From the NCBI GenBank assembly GCA_963762885.1, contig CAVXNH010000054.1:171472-235471 (forward strand): DNA of 64,000 nt, written 5' to 3'. Below, one piece after another: positions 34,966 to 44,676 of this stretch (position 1 is the first letter of the stretch; each line of letters begins with the position of its first letter). The notes beneath the pieces are model-generated. The model was given only the letters and a program-made list of their open reading frames with translations, made no database searches and was not told the DNA's origin. Made by a program: the position numbers and the translations under genes. Source of the stretch: JASHVB01 sp963762885. GTDB taxonomy: Bacteria; Pseudomonadota; Alphaproteobacteria; Acetobacterales; Acetobacteraceae.

Positions 34966-35898
34966 TCAATTCCGGCGCAGTGCCCCGGCCCACGTCCACC
35001 AGCCCAACCGCGGCCCCGCGCCGGCGGCAAGCTGCGCCGCGGCCGGATCCGCAAACAGACCGAAACAGGTGGCGCCGGAACCGCTCATGCGCGCCAGCAG
35101 ACAACCGGGCTGCGACCCAATCCAGGCCAGCACGTCGTCAATGACCGGACACAGGCGCCGCGCGGGGGCTTCCAGGTCGTTCGTCAGTGTCACGAGATCG
35201 GTCGCCATCGAAGCCGCGTCCACCCAACCCTCAGGCAGACTTGCCGGCGCGGAGAACGGGCCGGAGCGCGCCCGGAACACCGCGGCGGTGGTCACCGCGA
35301 CGCCCGGATTGACCAGCAGCACGGTACTGGATGGCAGCGCCGGGGCAAGCTCCAGCAGGTCGCCTACACCGCCCATGCGGGCCGGACGGCTGCCCAGGCA
35401 AACCGGCACGTCGGCGCCGAGCCCCAATGCGATCCGGTTCAGCACGGCCGGATCGGGAGTGATGCGCCAAAGGCGGCACAGCAGCCGCAGCGTTGCCGCG
35501 GCGTCGGACGAGCCTCCGCCGATCCCGGAAGCCACCGGCAAGTGCTTTTCCAGCGTCAGGCTGGCATGCGCCGGCACGCCGGCTGCCGCAGCCAGCGCTC
35601 GTGCCGCCCGCAGCACCAGGTTGTCGGCTTCCCCGGCCAACCCGGCGGCAAACGGCCCGTCGATGCTAAGTGATAGTTCCGCTGCCGGCGCGGCGTGCAG
35701 CACGTCGCCGCAATCGGCGAAGGCCACGAGGCTGTCGAGCACATGGTAGCCATCCGGACGGCGGCCGGTGACGTGCAAGTAAAGGTTTAGCTTCGCCGGG
35801 GCGAAGCCGCGCGTCGTGGTGTCGGCCGGGAGCGCGACTTCGCCCAGGGGCAAGGGATCACTCAGCGGGGAAGTGCCGTACGGCACCGTCTGCCCCAA
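34966..35898 (-). CDS. ispE: 4-diphosphocytidyl-2-C-methyl-D-erythritol kinase
   Basis: GHMP-family kinase of the MEP isoprenoid pathway, phosphorylating CDP-methylerythritol in the cytoplasm. Motifs: FAPAKLNLYLHVTGRRPDGY near the N-terminus, the ATP-binding LPVASGIGGGSSDAAATLR, GADVPVCL, and the C-terminal MSGSGATCFGLF. Length 290-310 residues as usual. The true start is uncertain: the frame opens with a TTG at 35898 that lies inside a palindromic repeat, and the conserved protein begins about 30 residues later without an ATG. Confidence 0.92.
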   Translation of the reverse strand: MGQTVPYGTSPLSDPLPLGEVALPADTTTRGFAPAKLNLYLHVTGRRPDGYHVLDSLVAFADCGDVLHAAPAAELSLSIDGPFAAGLAGEADNLVLRAARALAAAAGVPAHASLTLEKHLPVASGIGGGSSDAAATLRLLCRLWRITPDPAVLNRIALGLGADVPVCLGSRPARMGGVGDLLELAPALPSSTVLLVNPGVAVTTAAVFRARSGPFSAPASLPEGWVDAASMATDLVTLTNDLEAPARRLCPVIDDVLAWIGSQPGCLLARMSGSGATCFGLFADPAAAQLAAGAGPRLGWWTWAGALRRN

Positions 35899-36040
35899 CC
35901 GTCATGGCCGGCCTTGACCCGGCCATCCATGCAGCAGGGTGCCGCGATAGATGGCCGGGTCAAGCCTGGTCATGACGGTTGGGGCAGTCCGTGCGAACAA
36001 TTCGTGGGCCGGTCTCATGGGCGGTTGGTATTACTCGCGA
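35893..36040. repeat. AACCGTCATGGCCGG palindromic repeat
   Basis: AACCGTCATGGCCGGCCTTG... pairs with CAAGCCTGGTCATGACGGTT about 75 bases on, followed by GTGCGAACAATTCG. The tail GTGCGAACAATTC recurs at 42770. The element fills the gap between the TPR gene and ispE and touches both reading frames. Confidence 0.8.
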
Positions 36041-37732
36041 CCACTGGCGACGGAAGCGGCGGCCGGGGTTTGCAGCTTGGCTTCGAGCTTCGCCATGTCT
36101 TCCGGACCGGGGTTCAACGTCAGCGCGCGCCGCCACTGATACTGGGCCTCGAGCAGACGCCCGGCAGCAGAGTAGGCGTCACCGAGGTGACCGTTGATGG
36201 TCGGATCCTCGGGCTCCAGCTCGACGGCACGCTCCAGCAGTTGCACCGCGTTGCCGATATCGCCCTGGCGCAGCATCACCCAGCCCAGGCTGTCGGTGAT
36301 TGCGCCGTCGTTCGGGCGGCGCGCGGCCGCCTTCTGGATCATCTGCTGCGCCTCGGCGAGGTGCTCGCCCTTGTCCGCCCAGGAGTAGCCCAGGTAGTTC
36401 AGCACATAGGGCTGGTCCGGCGCCAGTTGCAGGGCGTACCGGAAATCCGCCTCGGCCTTGTGCCACTGGTGCGATTGCTCGTAGGCGATACCGCGATCGT
36501 AGAACACCGGCCAGTCTTCCACTCCAGGCTGGGCGATTTTCGCGATGCCGGCGGAATAGGCGACGATCGCCTCGTTGAACCGTTCCTTCGAGCGCAAGAT
36601 GTCGCCGCGCTGGATGGGCGGCAGCGGGCTGTCCGGATAGTCGGCGGCGATGCGATCCAGCTCGCGCATGGCATCGTCGGTGTGGCCGGTCTGCACCAGG
36701 ATGCCGATGCGGCGCATGCGGATGACCGCGCTGAGCGGATCGTCGGCGGGCACCGACGCCAGCATTTGCAGCGCCGCTTCCGGATGCTGGTCCGTGCTCA
36801 GCAGGTCGGCGGCCAGCAATCGGGCCGCGGTCAGGCCCGGCCGCAAATCGAGCGCCAGCCGCAACATCAGCATGGCGTATTCATGCGAAGTCCTGGGCGC
36901 GCAGCGCGCCGCCGAGCACGAGGTAGGCCTCCGCCATGCCATCCGTCGGCCGCGCCACAGGGCGGTCCGCACCGGCGGCTTCCAACGCGGGGAGGGCGAT
37001 CGTCATATCCGGCGAGCCCTGCGACAGGGCGGCAAGGCTGCGCTGCGCGGCTGCCGGTTGGCCGGAACGCGCCTCCCAGCTGGCGATGATCTGGGCCAGC
37101 CGCAGGTTCATCTGCGGCATCTCGGCCTTGGCAATGGCATAGAATTGCGCTGCATCCGTCTGATTCCCGGCCTGATCGGCGATCAACCCGGCATGCAGCG
37201 CGAAGATGCCACGCAGCCGCTGCCCGGCGATGAGCGGGCGCAACGTGTTCAGGGCGGCATCCGGCTGGCCTGCGCCGGCCTGCGCCCACGCCACCAGCAG
37301 CGGCCGGAGAAGCTGGGTCAGACCCTGTTGGGGCAGCGCCTGGAAGCGTTGCTCGGCGGCTGCCCAATTGCCGGACCGTGCCTCCTGGTCGCCGAGCAAG
37401 AGCTGCGCCACCGGGTTGTCCGGCAGTTGATGGGCAAGCTGCACCGCCTCTGACCGGCCGCTCATGACCGAGGCGACGAACGCCTGCTGCAACAGCTCCG
37501 GGTCGTTGGGGTTGGCGGCGAGCGCCTTCAGAAAGTTATCGGTGGCTGTGTTGGGGTCCGACTGCGCGGCGGCGAAGCGGCCGGCGAGAAAGTCCCCGAA
37601 CACGCCGGAGGGGACGAAACGCCCCTGCTGGGTGGCGACGGAGCCGCTTGCCAGTGGGTCGGCGGCGGCACAGGCGGACAGGAGCGAAAGCGCGAGAAGT
37701 GAGCTTAGCCCGAGGGTGCGAAGATGCTGCAT
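36031..37732 (-). CDS. TPR-repeat lipoprotein, with frameshift
   Basis: From ATG 37732 the N-terminus LGLSSLLALSLLSACAAAD is a lipoprotein signal with lipobox LSAC. The rest is a series of tetratricopeptide units (for example PDQPYVLNYLGYSWADKGEH, then DGAITDSLGWVMLRQGDIGN, then DPTINGHLGDAYSAAGRLLE). The frame changes near 36886-36900 (after ALRAQDFA) and resumes with AMLMLRLALDLRPGLTAARL. Repaired length is about 566 residues. Probably an outer- or inner-membrane scaffold. Upstream of ispE on the same strand, an arrangement often seen in this order of bacteria. Confidence 0.8.
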
Positions 37733-38013
37733 GTGCGCAGTGTAGATCACGCGTCCGCGATCTGTCATGCAGATTTGCTTTGGCGCGGAAAAAGTGAGCA
37801 GGACGCTGCTTCAGTTCGAGCCGGGCCATTGCTTGTGCGCATCAAACGGGCGGCTTGCATCGGTTTCCGGTGGCGGACAGACGACTCCCGGCGGGTATCG
37901 CGACAGCGATCGCCGCCGGCCGAATGTTGCAGTTCGGGCGCGGAGGGTGGAACGTGAGGCGCGGCGGCAGGGGCATCCAGGCAGGCCGACCGCAACGGCG
38001 GCAGGAGGAAACA

Positions 38014-39234
38014 GTGGACACGATGGTGGAAGACGGGCGCCTACCGGTCGATATCGACGCGCAACCCGTGGTGCAGGCTGCTGCTGCCCTGCGGCCGGTG
38101 CTGCGCACCTACCATGAGCAATTGGAAACGGAACAGCGGCTGCCGCCGGCGTTGGTCGAGCAAATGCACACCGCCGGCTTTTACCGCCTGGTAATCCCGC
38201 GTGCGCTGGGTGGCTTGCAGGCCGACCCGCTGACCTACCTGCGGGTCGTCGAGCTGTTGGCCGAGGGCTGCGGCTCGGTCGGCTGGAACATCGCCAACAA
38301 TAGTATCGGTCAGCTTGTCACGCTGGGACTGCCGGACGAGGGGGTGCACGAGATCTACCCGCCCGGGCACGCCACGGTTCTCGCCGGTACCGCGGTGCAG
38401 GGTGGTGGCACGGCGGTGCCGGTCGAGGGCGGCTATCGCGTCTCCGGGCGCTGGACCTTCGGCAGCGGGTGCCGCGAGAGCTCTTGGATGCTGGGGAGTT
38501 TCCAGATTCTCGATGGAGGAGAGCCGCGCCGCCGTCCGGATGGCGGTTCGCTGTATTGGCGCGGAGTGTTTCCGCGCGCGGAAGCCGAGGTCGTGCCGGG
38601 AAGCTGGGATGTGGCCGGGCTGCGGGGGACCGGTAGCTTCGACTGGACGGTGAAGGACGTGTTTCTGCCGGAGCGGCGGACGATGGTTCACGCCGGCATC
38701 CCGCTGGACAACCAATGGTCGCGCTGGCCCGGTGTGACCTATGCTTTGCCGACGCAGTGCTGGGTCGGGCCGCACCATAGCGCGGTGATTACTGGCATCG
38801 CGCGCGCTGGTATCGACGCTCTGATCGCGCTGGCGGTGGAGAAGACGCCGCGCGGCCGGACCTTCAGGCTGTGCGACAACCCGCAGGTGCAGGACGCGGT
38901 CGGCCGCGCCGATGCTATTCTGAATGCCGGCCGCGTTTATCGCGGTGCGATGATCGCAGAGTTGTGGAACACCATCGCCGCCGGGGGCGAGACGACGCTG
39001 GAGCAGCGGGCACGCTGCCGGTTGGCTTCGACATATGCGGCCGACAGTGCGCGCGAGGCGATGGACCTGGTGTACCGGCACGGCGGCAGCACGTCGTTCA
39101 AGCGCGAGAGCAGGCTGGCGGAGTGCTGGCGGGATCTGCATGTGGTGGGGCAGACGGTCACCATTGCGCCGGAGTGGTATCCGATCGGTGGGCGGGCGTT
39201 CCTGGGGATGGATACCGGGCCACGGTTGAGGTGA
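38014..39234 (+). CDS. Acyl-CoA dehydrogenase-like flavoprotein (monooxygenase type)
   Basis: About 406 residues from GTG 38014, with a strong AGGAGG six bases upstream. N-terminal helical domain (LPPALVEQMHTAGFYRLVIP, RALGGLQADPLTYLRVVELL), a middle beta domain (GYRVSGRWTFGSGCRESSWM) and a C-terminal helical domain. The pattern WTFGSG and absence of the acyl-CoA dehydrogenase catalytic Glu context place it with the HsaA/DszC-like two-component flavin monooxygenases, but a dehydrogenase role cannot be excluded. No flavin reductase gene adjoins it. Confidence 0.75.
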   Translation: MDTMVEDGRLPVDIDAQPVVQAAAALRPVLRTYHEQLETEQRLPPALVEQMHTAGFYRLVIPRALGGLQADPLTYLRVVELLAEGCGSVGWNIANNSIGQLVTLGLPDEGVHEIYPPGHATVLAGTAVQGGGTAVPVEGGYRVSGRWTFGSGCRESSWMLGSFQILDGGEPRRRPDGGSLYWRGVFPRAEAEVVPGSWDVAGLRGTGSFDWTVKDVFLPERRTMVHAGIPLDNQWSRWPGVTYALPTQCWVGPHHSAVITGIARAGIDALIALAVEKTPRGRTFRLCDNPQVQDAVGRADAILNAGRVYRGAMIAELWNTIAAGGETTLEQRARCRLASTYAADSAREAMDLVYRHGGSTSFKRESRLAECWRDLHVVGQTVTIAPEWYPIGGRAFLGMDTGPRLR

Positions 39235-39439
39235 GGCGGGCGGAGGTTTGTGCTGCGGGAAGGGCGTCGGTGACCGGCGAAGGGCGCGCTATTCGAACAG
39301 GTGCGCATGGGTGCCGGCATGAACTAAGAAAGTTGTCGCAGAGCTTCTCTCGACGGCGTGTCGCGCCGATCGCCGGTGTGATTACGGTTTGTTGAATTCT
39401 ATCACGGAGAAAGCGTGGAGGGCCACAGGAGTTCTATCT

Positions 39440-39730
39440 GTGCGGATAGCGGGGGAACTAACGGATGAGGTCATTGGGCTGGCCATCGAGGTGCGCCGCG
39501 ATACCGGCACAGGTTTGCTGGAATCGATTTACGAGTAATGCCCGTGTCATGAATTGCACCAAGCGGGAATTTCATTCCAGCGGCAAGTGCCCATCCCGGT
39601 GACTTGCGAGAGGGCTTCGATCGGCGATGGCTTCAAAGCCGACATCGTCGCTGCCTGCGAAGTGATCCTGGAAATCAAAGCCGTTGCCGCCAACCTGCCT
39701 GTGCATAAATCGCAACTGCACATTTATTAA
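39440..39730 (+). pseudogene. GxxExxY-family protein, nonsense-mutated and truncated
   Basis: The frame reads ELTDEVIGLAIEVRRDTGTG, LLESIYE, then TAA at 39536-39538 where this family normally has a Gln (CAA), then CHELHQAGISFQRQVPIPV, GFKADIVAACEVILEIKAV and stops early at LHIY. The name motif G-x-x-E-x-x-Y (GLLESIYE) is present. Active family members are about 125 residues; this copy has both a premature stop and a lost C-terminus. The function of the family is uncertain; its core resembles a PD-(D/E)XK nuclease. Confidence 0.8.
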
Positions 39731-39909
39731 CCTTCCCATAATAATTGCCTTCAAAATGTTGCGCGAATTGTGCTTTGAGTGACCTCCTTTCGGTATGAAA
39801 GGAGATTTCCGAAGCACAGATGTCGAAAATCACAGCGTGGGATCTCGGCGCGCTCGTTGATCCAAGACACTTTGGCATTGTTCTTACTGGCAGCGGCTTA
39901 CAATAGCAA

Positions 39910-40017
39910 GGTTCTGAAACACAGATTTCACGGATTTCACAGAGTAAGGCACAGAACGAATTAACCTGATACGTGCCTTAATCTATGAAATCTGCTAAAT
40001 TTGTGTTTCAAAACCCT
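39910..40017. repeat. Inverted repeat of ACAGATTTCACGGATTTCAC type
   Basis: Left arm 39910-39952 (AGGTTCTGAAACACAGATTT onward) and right arm 39973-40017 (GTGCCTTAATCTATGAAATC onward) pair imperfectly around a 20-base loop. It is the same class as 5062-5240 and lies in the same gene-free zone as the dead GxxExxY gene. Confidence 0.8.
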
Positions 40018-40539
40018 GTTTTATTGAAACATCCCCGGTCGTGGATGGACGGGTCATTTCGACGATATGTAAGTGCGCTAGGTCATTTGGCAATCATTTC
40101 CGGAACTTTATCATCTCAGCATGTGCGGCATCCATATCGGATTGATTCCGAATTCCCATGCCCGCCGCAGGGTAGACGGGATCTGCCGCCGCACTTTATA
40201 ACCACTATCGAAGCAAAGCCGCTGTCGGAGCAAACCACTCCGGCTCCAGTGGCCCTCCGTGGCCCTCCGCGCTTCCTCCGTGATAAAAATGCGTACTTGC
40301 CCGCACCACCGTGTTGCAAGGCTCGCCCCCCGCCGCCGCCGGCGCCCTGCCTCCCGACTTGGTATAATCGGCCGCCCTTGGACGGCGCGCCCGTCTACTG
40401 GCCGCGGTGTTTTTCGATGTCATCGTTGTATCTCAAACAGCCGCACCATGCACGCGCGGTCGGACCCGCCTAAGTGGGGCGAGCGTTCCTTGGGATGGAG
40501 ACAGAGACTGCCGGAGCCGGCAGCCACAATCAGACCCCC

Positions 40540-42135
40540 TCACGGGTCGAGCCAGATTGTCGCGAGATCCTGGTTGACGTAGTGGCTCGGGCTGATCTTC
40601 CAGCCTTTGACATAGCTGCGATATGGCACGATCCGGTAGCGCCACAGCAAAAACATCTCATGCGCCTCGGTATCCAGCACCAACTGCTCGAACTGACGCA
40701 TCAGCTCCCGCTGCCGCGTGAAATCGGTCTCCCGCAGCATCCGGTTATAGATGTCGATCTCCGTCGGGTCGTCGTAGTTACCGTAATTTGAATCCGATAC
40801 CGAGTGCGGCAGGTACTTGGTGCCGTCCAGCAGTGGGTTGACGATGTTCTGGCACTCGGCATCGACGGCGACCGCGAAATCGCCTTGGCGGAGCGCTTCG
40901 TCATAGGGCCCGGTCGGCAACACGCGCTGGGTTGCATGCACGCCGATCTTGCTCCACTCGTCGATGACCCAGACGCCGTTGAACTTATATGGCTGGTCAA
41001 CGTTGCGGTTCAGCAATTCGAATGTCAGCCCTTCGGCGCCGGCTTCTTTCAACAGCCGCCTCGCCTCCGCCCGCGATTTCTCGATGTCCGGCCAGTAGCC
41101 GGCCAATCGCTCCAATTCCGCCTTGGTTGCGGCGAGCGGCGAGGTGGGGAAAACGACGCCGCCGACCGTCCGGGACACCGTGATTCGCGACATCGGCGCC
41201 GCGCCATGCCAGCGGTCGATCGCCAGCGTCAGAGCGCGGCGCACCCTGGCATCGTCGAACGGCTTTCGCGCGTGGTTTGGCGTGATCAGGGCGCCGCAAT
41301 TCCAGTCGCTCTCCTGCACGGTGATCTTGTCGCCGAGCGCTGCGACAAGTTCGTCGCGCGTTGCCGGCGGAAAGCCGCGGAATTCGATCGCTGCCCGGTC
41401 GGATTTGATCGCCGCCACCCGGACCGCCTGCTTGTCGGCGAAGATGCCGGTGAAGCCATCCAGGTAGGGTAGTCCTGAGCGATAGTAGTCCGGATTGCGA
41501 ACACCGGAGATCGACTGCCCGACCTGATAGTCCGTGAAGCGAAACGGGCCGGAGCCCATGATGTTCTTCTCGTACCAGTGCGGATCGCGGTCGAGAATCG
41601 CTTTCTCGTAGATGAAGGCATATGGATCGGCGAGCGCCGGCAGGAACGCAGCAGTTGCGAATTTGAGGTGGAAGACGACGGTTTTCGGATCGGGCGCTTC
41701 GACCTTGTCGATCATCGAATAGTAACCACGGCGCACGCTGATGACACCCTCGGGCGGCTCGACGATCTCGTTCCAGCTTGCCGCCACGTCGTAGGCGGTC
41801 ATCACCGAACCATCCTGGAACCGCACGTCGCCGCGAATTGGAAATGCGTAGATGCGGCCATCGTCGGTTGGCGCAGGAATATCGGTGCAGACGTCGCAGA
41901 CGAACTCGGTCGTTACGGCGGGGTTTTCCGGGTTGGCGCGGATCAGCACGCTGTAGAAGGGCGCCACCGCATAAATCGTCGCGAAGGTGGCCTCGCGATG
42001 ACCATCGAAGCTCGGGGGCAAGTCCGCCGGGATCATGAAGGTGAGGATGCCGCCGCGTTTCGGCGTGTCGTCTGCCAGCGCCGGCAGGCTCAGGGCCAAG
42101 AGCAATGCCGCGCATGCTGCGAACAATCGAACCAT
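40540..42135 (-). CDS. ABC transporter substrate-binding protein, peptide/opine family
   Basis: A 531-residue family 5 periplasmic binding protein. Signal peptide (LFAACAALLLALSLPALADD), then the lobe-1 start KRGGILTFMIPADLPPSFDG, the typical PIRGDVRFQDGSVMTAYDVA and MGSGPFRFTDYQVGQSISGV segments, and a C-terminal YRSYVKGWKISPSHY. It captures peptides or related solutes for an ABC importer. No permease or ATPase genes lie beside it, so it is an orphan component in this window. ATG 42135 has GGGAGG upstream. Confidence 0.9.
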   Translation of the reverse strand: MVRLFAACAALLLALSLPALADDTPKRGGILTFMIPADLPPSFDGHREATFATIYAVAPFYSVLIRANPENPAVTTEFVCDVCTDIPAPTDDGRIYAFPIRGDVRFQDGSVMTAYDVAASWNEIVEPPEGVISVRRGYYSMIDKVEAPDPKTVVFHLKFATAAFLPALADPYAFIYEKAILDRDPHWYEKNIMGSGPFRFTDYQVGQSISGVRNPDYYRSGLPYLDGFTGIFADKQAVRVAAIKSDRAAIEFRGFPPATRDELVAALGDKITVQESDWNCGALITPNHARKPFDDARVRRALTLAIDRWHGAAPMSRITVSRTVGGVVFPTSPLAATKAELERLAGYWPDIEKSRAEARRLLKEAGAEGLTFELLNRNVDQPYKFNGVWVIDEWSKIGVHATQRVLPTGPYDEALRQGDFAVAVDAECQNIVNPLLDGTKYLPHSVSDSNYGNYDDPTEIDIYNRMLRETDFTRQRELMRQFEQLVLDTEAHEMFLLWRYRIVPYRSYVKGWKISPSHYVNQDLATIWLDP

Positions 42136-42265
42136 TTCAGCCTCCCTGCCGCAGCGCTTTTGCCGCCGGCGCCGACACTAGGAGATTGCCCGCGACAAGC
42201 GGTTGCCGCCAGCCCGCACTGCTCGCCGCCACGTCCACGCCGGTCGGCCTCGGAGCGTAATCTGT

Positions 42266-42703
42266 TCAGCCGGAACCTTGCGATGCGATGAGTTCCAGCG
42301 TGCGGGTATCGCGTTCTCCCGCACACCATCGATCGAGAGCCTGGGCGAAAATGGCGCTTGCCTCCTCGGGCACCGCGGCTTCGAACATCGTCATCGAAGA
42401 GCAGAATTTCAAATCGTCAGGCGAGCCGAAGATTTCGTGCAGCGAGCGCCCGCCACTCTCCAGCACCGTTCTCGTGCAGCAGATCAGCCGGGGACCGAGA
42501 ACCGGATGGGCATAGTAAGCGTGAGCCTCGGCGAGCGAGCCGATCCCGTAGAACAGCGCCATGGAAGAACTTCCAAGCCCATGGAGTTGCGGAAAGACGA
42601 ACCACATCCAGTGGGTTCGCTTGCGGCCGGCCCGCAACTCCTCCAGCACGGTGTCGAAGACCGATGCCTGCGCCGTGATGAAGCGGTCCAGATCAAAAGT
42701 CAT
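42266..42703 (-). CDS. DUF1810 family protein
   Basis: A 145-residue protein from ATG 42703. The DUF1810 pattern is clear: DLDRFITAQASVFDTVLEEL, GRKRTHWMWFVFPQLHGLGS, SMALFYGIGSLAEAHAYYAH, PVLGPRL, SPDDLKFCSSMTMF. In plants and fungi this fold also appears (calpastatin-like). Function unknown; ADP-ribose-related roles have been proposed for the wider fold. The length is normal. Confidence 0.85.
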   Translation of the reverse strand: MTFDLDRFITAQASVFDTVLEELRAGRKRTHWMWFVFPQLHGLGSSSMALFYGIGSLAEAHAYYAHPVLGPRLICCTRTVLESGGRSLHEIFGSPDDLKFCSSMTMFEAAVPEEASAIFAQALDRWCAGERDTRTLELIASQGSG

Positions 42704-42725
42704 GTCGTGCCTCGTTCTAACTCTA

Positions 42726-42795
42726 ACCGTCATGGCTGGGCTTAACCAGGCCATGACGGTTGGGGTGGTTCGTGCGAACAATTCATAAGTCGGCG
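42726..42795. repeat. AACCGTCATGGC palindromic repeat, short copy
   Basis: AACCGTCATGGCTGGGCTTA pairs with the following CCAGGCCATGACGGTT, then GTGCGAACAATTCATAAGTC. It matches the copy at 35893 including the GTGCGAACAATTC tail. Confidence 0.75.
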
Positions 42796-42849
42796 TTTCG
42801 GACGCTTTGGATTACCCGCTCGACCCAGGTTGACGCAGCATTGTGGCAC

Positions 42850-44103
42850 TCACGATCGTCGTGAGGCGCCCGGGTTCGTCAGACGGTCCAGGTGGCGGCG
42901 GATGTGCGCGGCCTCCGCAGGAGTATTGGCCAGGGCGATCGCCTGGCCGAACGCCGCACGCGCTTCCTCCCGGCGGCCGAGCAGGGAGAGGTAGGCACCC
43001 CTGGCGCCGTGGAAGGGAAAATAGCTGGAGAGACGGGGCGCCAGCTTCTCGATCATTTCCAACGCCGCGGCGGGGCCGCGGACCTTGCCCACCGCGACCG
43101 CACGGTTGAGCGTGATCACGGGTGACGGCTGCAACCGTTCCAGTGCGGCGTACAAAAGCTCGATGCCGGCCCAGTCGGTATCCTCCGGCCGGGCGGCGCG
43201 GGCGTGCAGTGCAGCGATCGCCGCCTGGATCTGGTACGGCCCCGGAACCCGGTGCCGCATCGCCTTGTCGATCAGCGCCAGGCCCTCGGCGATCGGCTTG
43301 GCGTCCCACAGCGAGCGATCCTGGTCCTCCAACAGCACGATCTCGCCCCCACCGTCGAACCGAGCCGGCGAGCGGGCGTGTTGCAGCAGCATCAGCGCGG
43401 TCAGGCCCATGATCTCCGGCTCGGCCTGGAACAAGCGCAGCAGCAAGCGGCCCAACCGGATGGCCTCGGTGCAGAGGTCGGCGCGAGCAGAGTGGTCGCC
43501 GGCAGAGTAGCCCTCGTTGAACAGTAGGTAGATCATCGTAGCGACCACCGACAGGCGTTCGGCGCGCTCCACTGCCCCGGGGGTTTCGAACCCCACACTC
43601 CCCCCGCCAATCCGCGCCTTGGCACGCGTAATCCGCTGCTCCATGGCGGCGTCGCTGACCAGGAAGGAGCGAGCGATCTGGTGCACCGACAAGCCGGAGA
43701 CGACGCGCAGCGCCAGGGCGATCTGCTGTGTCGCGGGCAGCTCGGGGTGGCAGCACATGAACAGCAATCGCAGCACGTCGTCGCGGTAGTGCGAACCGTC
43801 GAGGCGGTCGGCCAGAGCGGCCTCAGCGTCCTCGGTGTCGGACAGGTCTTCCTCGGGCGGCAGCGGAGTCAGGCGGCCGCGGCGGCGTACGCCGTCGAGC
43901 GCGGCGTTGCGGCCGACCAGGATCAGCCAGGCGCGCGGGTCGCGGGGCGGGCCGTTGCGCGGCCAGGTCTTCAGGGCGCGCAGGCAAGCTTCCTGAAAGG
44001 CTTCCTCTGCGGTGTCGAGATCGCGGAAATAGCGCAGCAGGGCGCCGAGCGCCTGGGGGCGCGCCGCCGTCAGGGCCGCGTCGATCCAGGCGGGGTCGGT
44101 CAT
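42850..44103 (-). CDS. ECF-type RNA polymerase sigma factor with C-terminal extension (ECF42-like)
   Basis: A 417-residue sigma factor. Sigma region 2: LLRYFRDLDTAEEAFQEACL, DPRAWLILVGRNAALDGVRR; region 4: LALRVVSGLSVHQIARSFLV, SDAAMEQRITRAK. A long helical extension follows (GPYQIQAAIAALHARAARPE, VITLNRAVAVGKVRGPAAAL) that is characteristic of the ECF42 group (DUF6596). This group has no anti-sigma factor and is genetically linked to a YCII/DGPF protein, as here: its ATG overlaps the YCII stop by ATGA. Physiological signal unknown. Confidence 0.9.
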   Translation of the reverse strand: MTDPAWIDAALTAARPQALGALLRYFRDLDTAEEAFQEACLRALKTWPRNGPPRDPRAWLILVGRNAALDGVRRRGRLTPLPPEEDLSDTEDAEAALADRLDGSHYRDDVLRLLFMCCHPELPATQQIALALRVVSGLSVHQIARSFLVSDAAMEQRITRAKARIGGGSVGFETPGAVERAERLSVVATMIYLLFNEGYSAGDHSARADLCTEAIRLGRLLLRLFQAEPEIMGLTALMLLQHARSPARFDGGGEIVLLEDQDRSLWDAKPIAEGLALIDKAMRHRVPGPYQIQAAIAALHARAARPEDTDWAGIELLYAALERLQPSPVITLNRAVAVGKVRGPAAALEMIEKLAPRLSSYFPFHGARGAYLSLLGRREEARAAFGQAIALANTPAEAAHIRRHLDRLTNPGASRRS

Positions 44104-44486
44104 GCGCTGGCGGGCGCAGCGCCGCGTTGATCGGGGAAATAGACCGCGACCGGACGGAGTTCATAGGCGCCGCCGGGGTTGGCCGCGGCCAACTCGCGCG
44201 CGACGTCCAACGCTTCGTTCAAGTCGGCCACATCCACCACGTAGAAGCCGAGCAATTGCTCCTTGGTCTCGGCGAACGGGCCGTCGATGACCAGCGGCGA
44301 ATCCTGGGTCTTGCGCAGCGTAGTGGCCGCCGTGGTGGGCAGCAGCCGCAGCGATGGCCCAAGCTTTCCGGACCCGATGAGGCGGTCCTGCACCACGCGG
44401 ATGCGGGCCATGACGGCCTGGTCCTCCTCCTTGCTCCAGGACCAGACGACGTCTTCTTCGTGGTAGCAGAGGATGGCGTATAGCAT
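44100..44486 (-). CDS. YCII/DGPF-domain protein, sigma-factor partner
   Basis: A 128-residue protein from ATG 44486 with GGGAG upstream. It reads MLYAILCYHEEDVVWSWSKE, then LGPSLRLLPTTAATTLRK, SPLVIDGPFAETKEQLLGFY, VVDVADLNEALDVARELAAA; DGPFAETKE is the DGPF signature. Proteins of this group accompany ECF42 sigma factors and are likely part of the signalling unit or of its output. Translationally coupled to the sigma gene. Confidence 0.88.
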   Translation of the reverse strand: MLYAILCYHEEDVVWSWSKEEDQAVMARIRVVQDRLIGSGKLGPSLRLLPTTAATTLRKTQDSPLVIDGPFAETKEQLLGFYVVDVADLNEALDVARELAAANPGGAYELRPVAVYFPDQRGAAPASA

Positions 44487-44676
44487 GCGGAGGGCTCCCG
44501 ATGTGGTCCCAGGACGTGCGAGCCTGCCAGCATCCGACAGCGCGGCGCCACAATTTCCAGGCACCACCCGGCCCGCATTCACCGCAACCAACCGTCATCC
44601 CCGCAGAAGCCGGGATGACACTGCTTGGTGGCGTCTGCGCCATAATGCCGCAAATTTCCGGGGGCGGCGCGTCGCC

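Larger units (their letters stand above)
39401..40285. repeat. Inverted CACGGAG/GGCCCTCC arms bracketing a dead GxxExxY gene
   Basis: Left arm 39401-39430 (ATCACGGAGAAAGCGTGGAG, then GGCCACAGG) and right arm 40251-40285 (GGCCCTCCGCGCTTCCTCCG, then TGATA) are inverted, imperfect copies about 820 bases apart. The left arm is the immediate 5' part of the GxxExxY reading frame. The region 39235-40539 otherwise has no intact gene. Confidence 0.65.

Noticed and set aside
40804..42291. Plus-strand open frames opposite the peptide-binding protein gene
   Set aside because: Mirror frames of an intact 531-residue binding protein.
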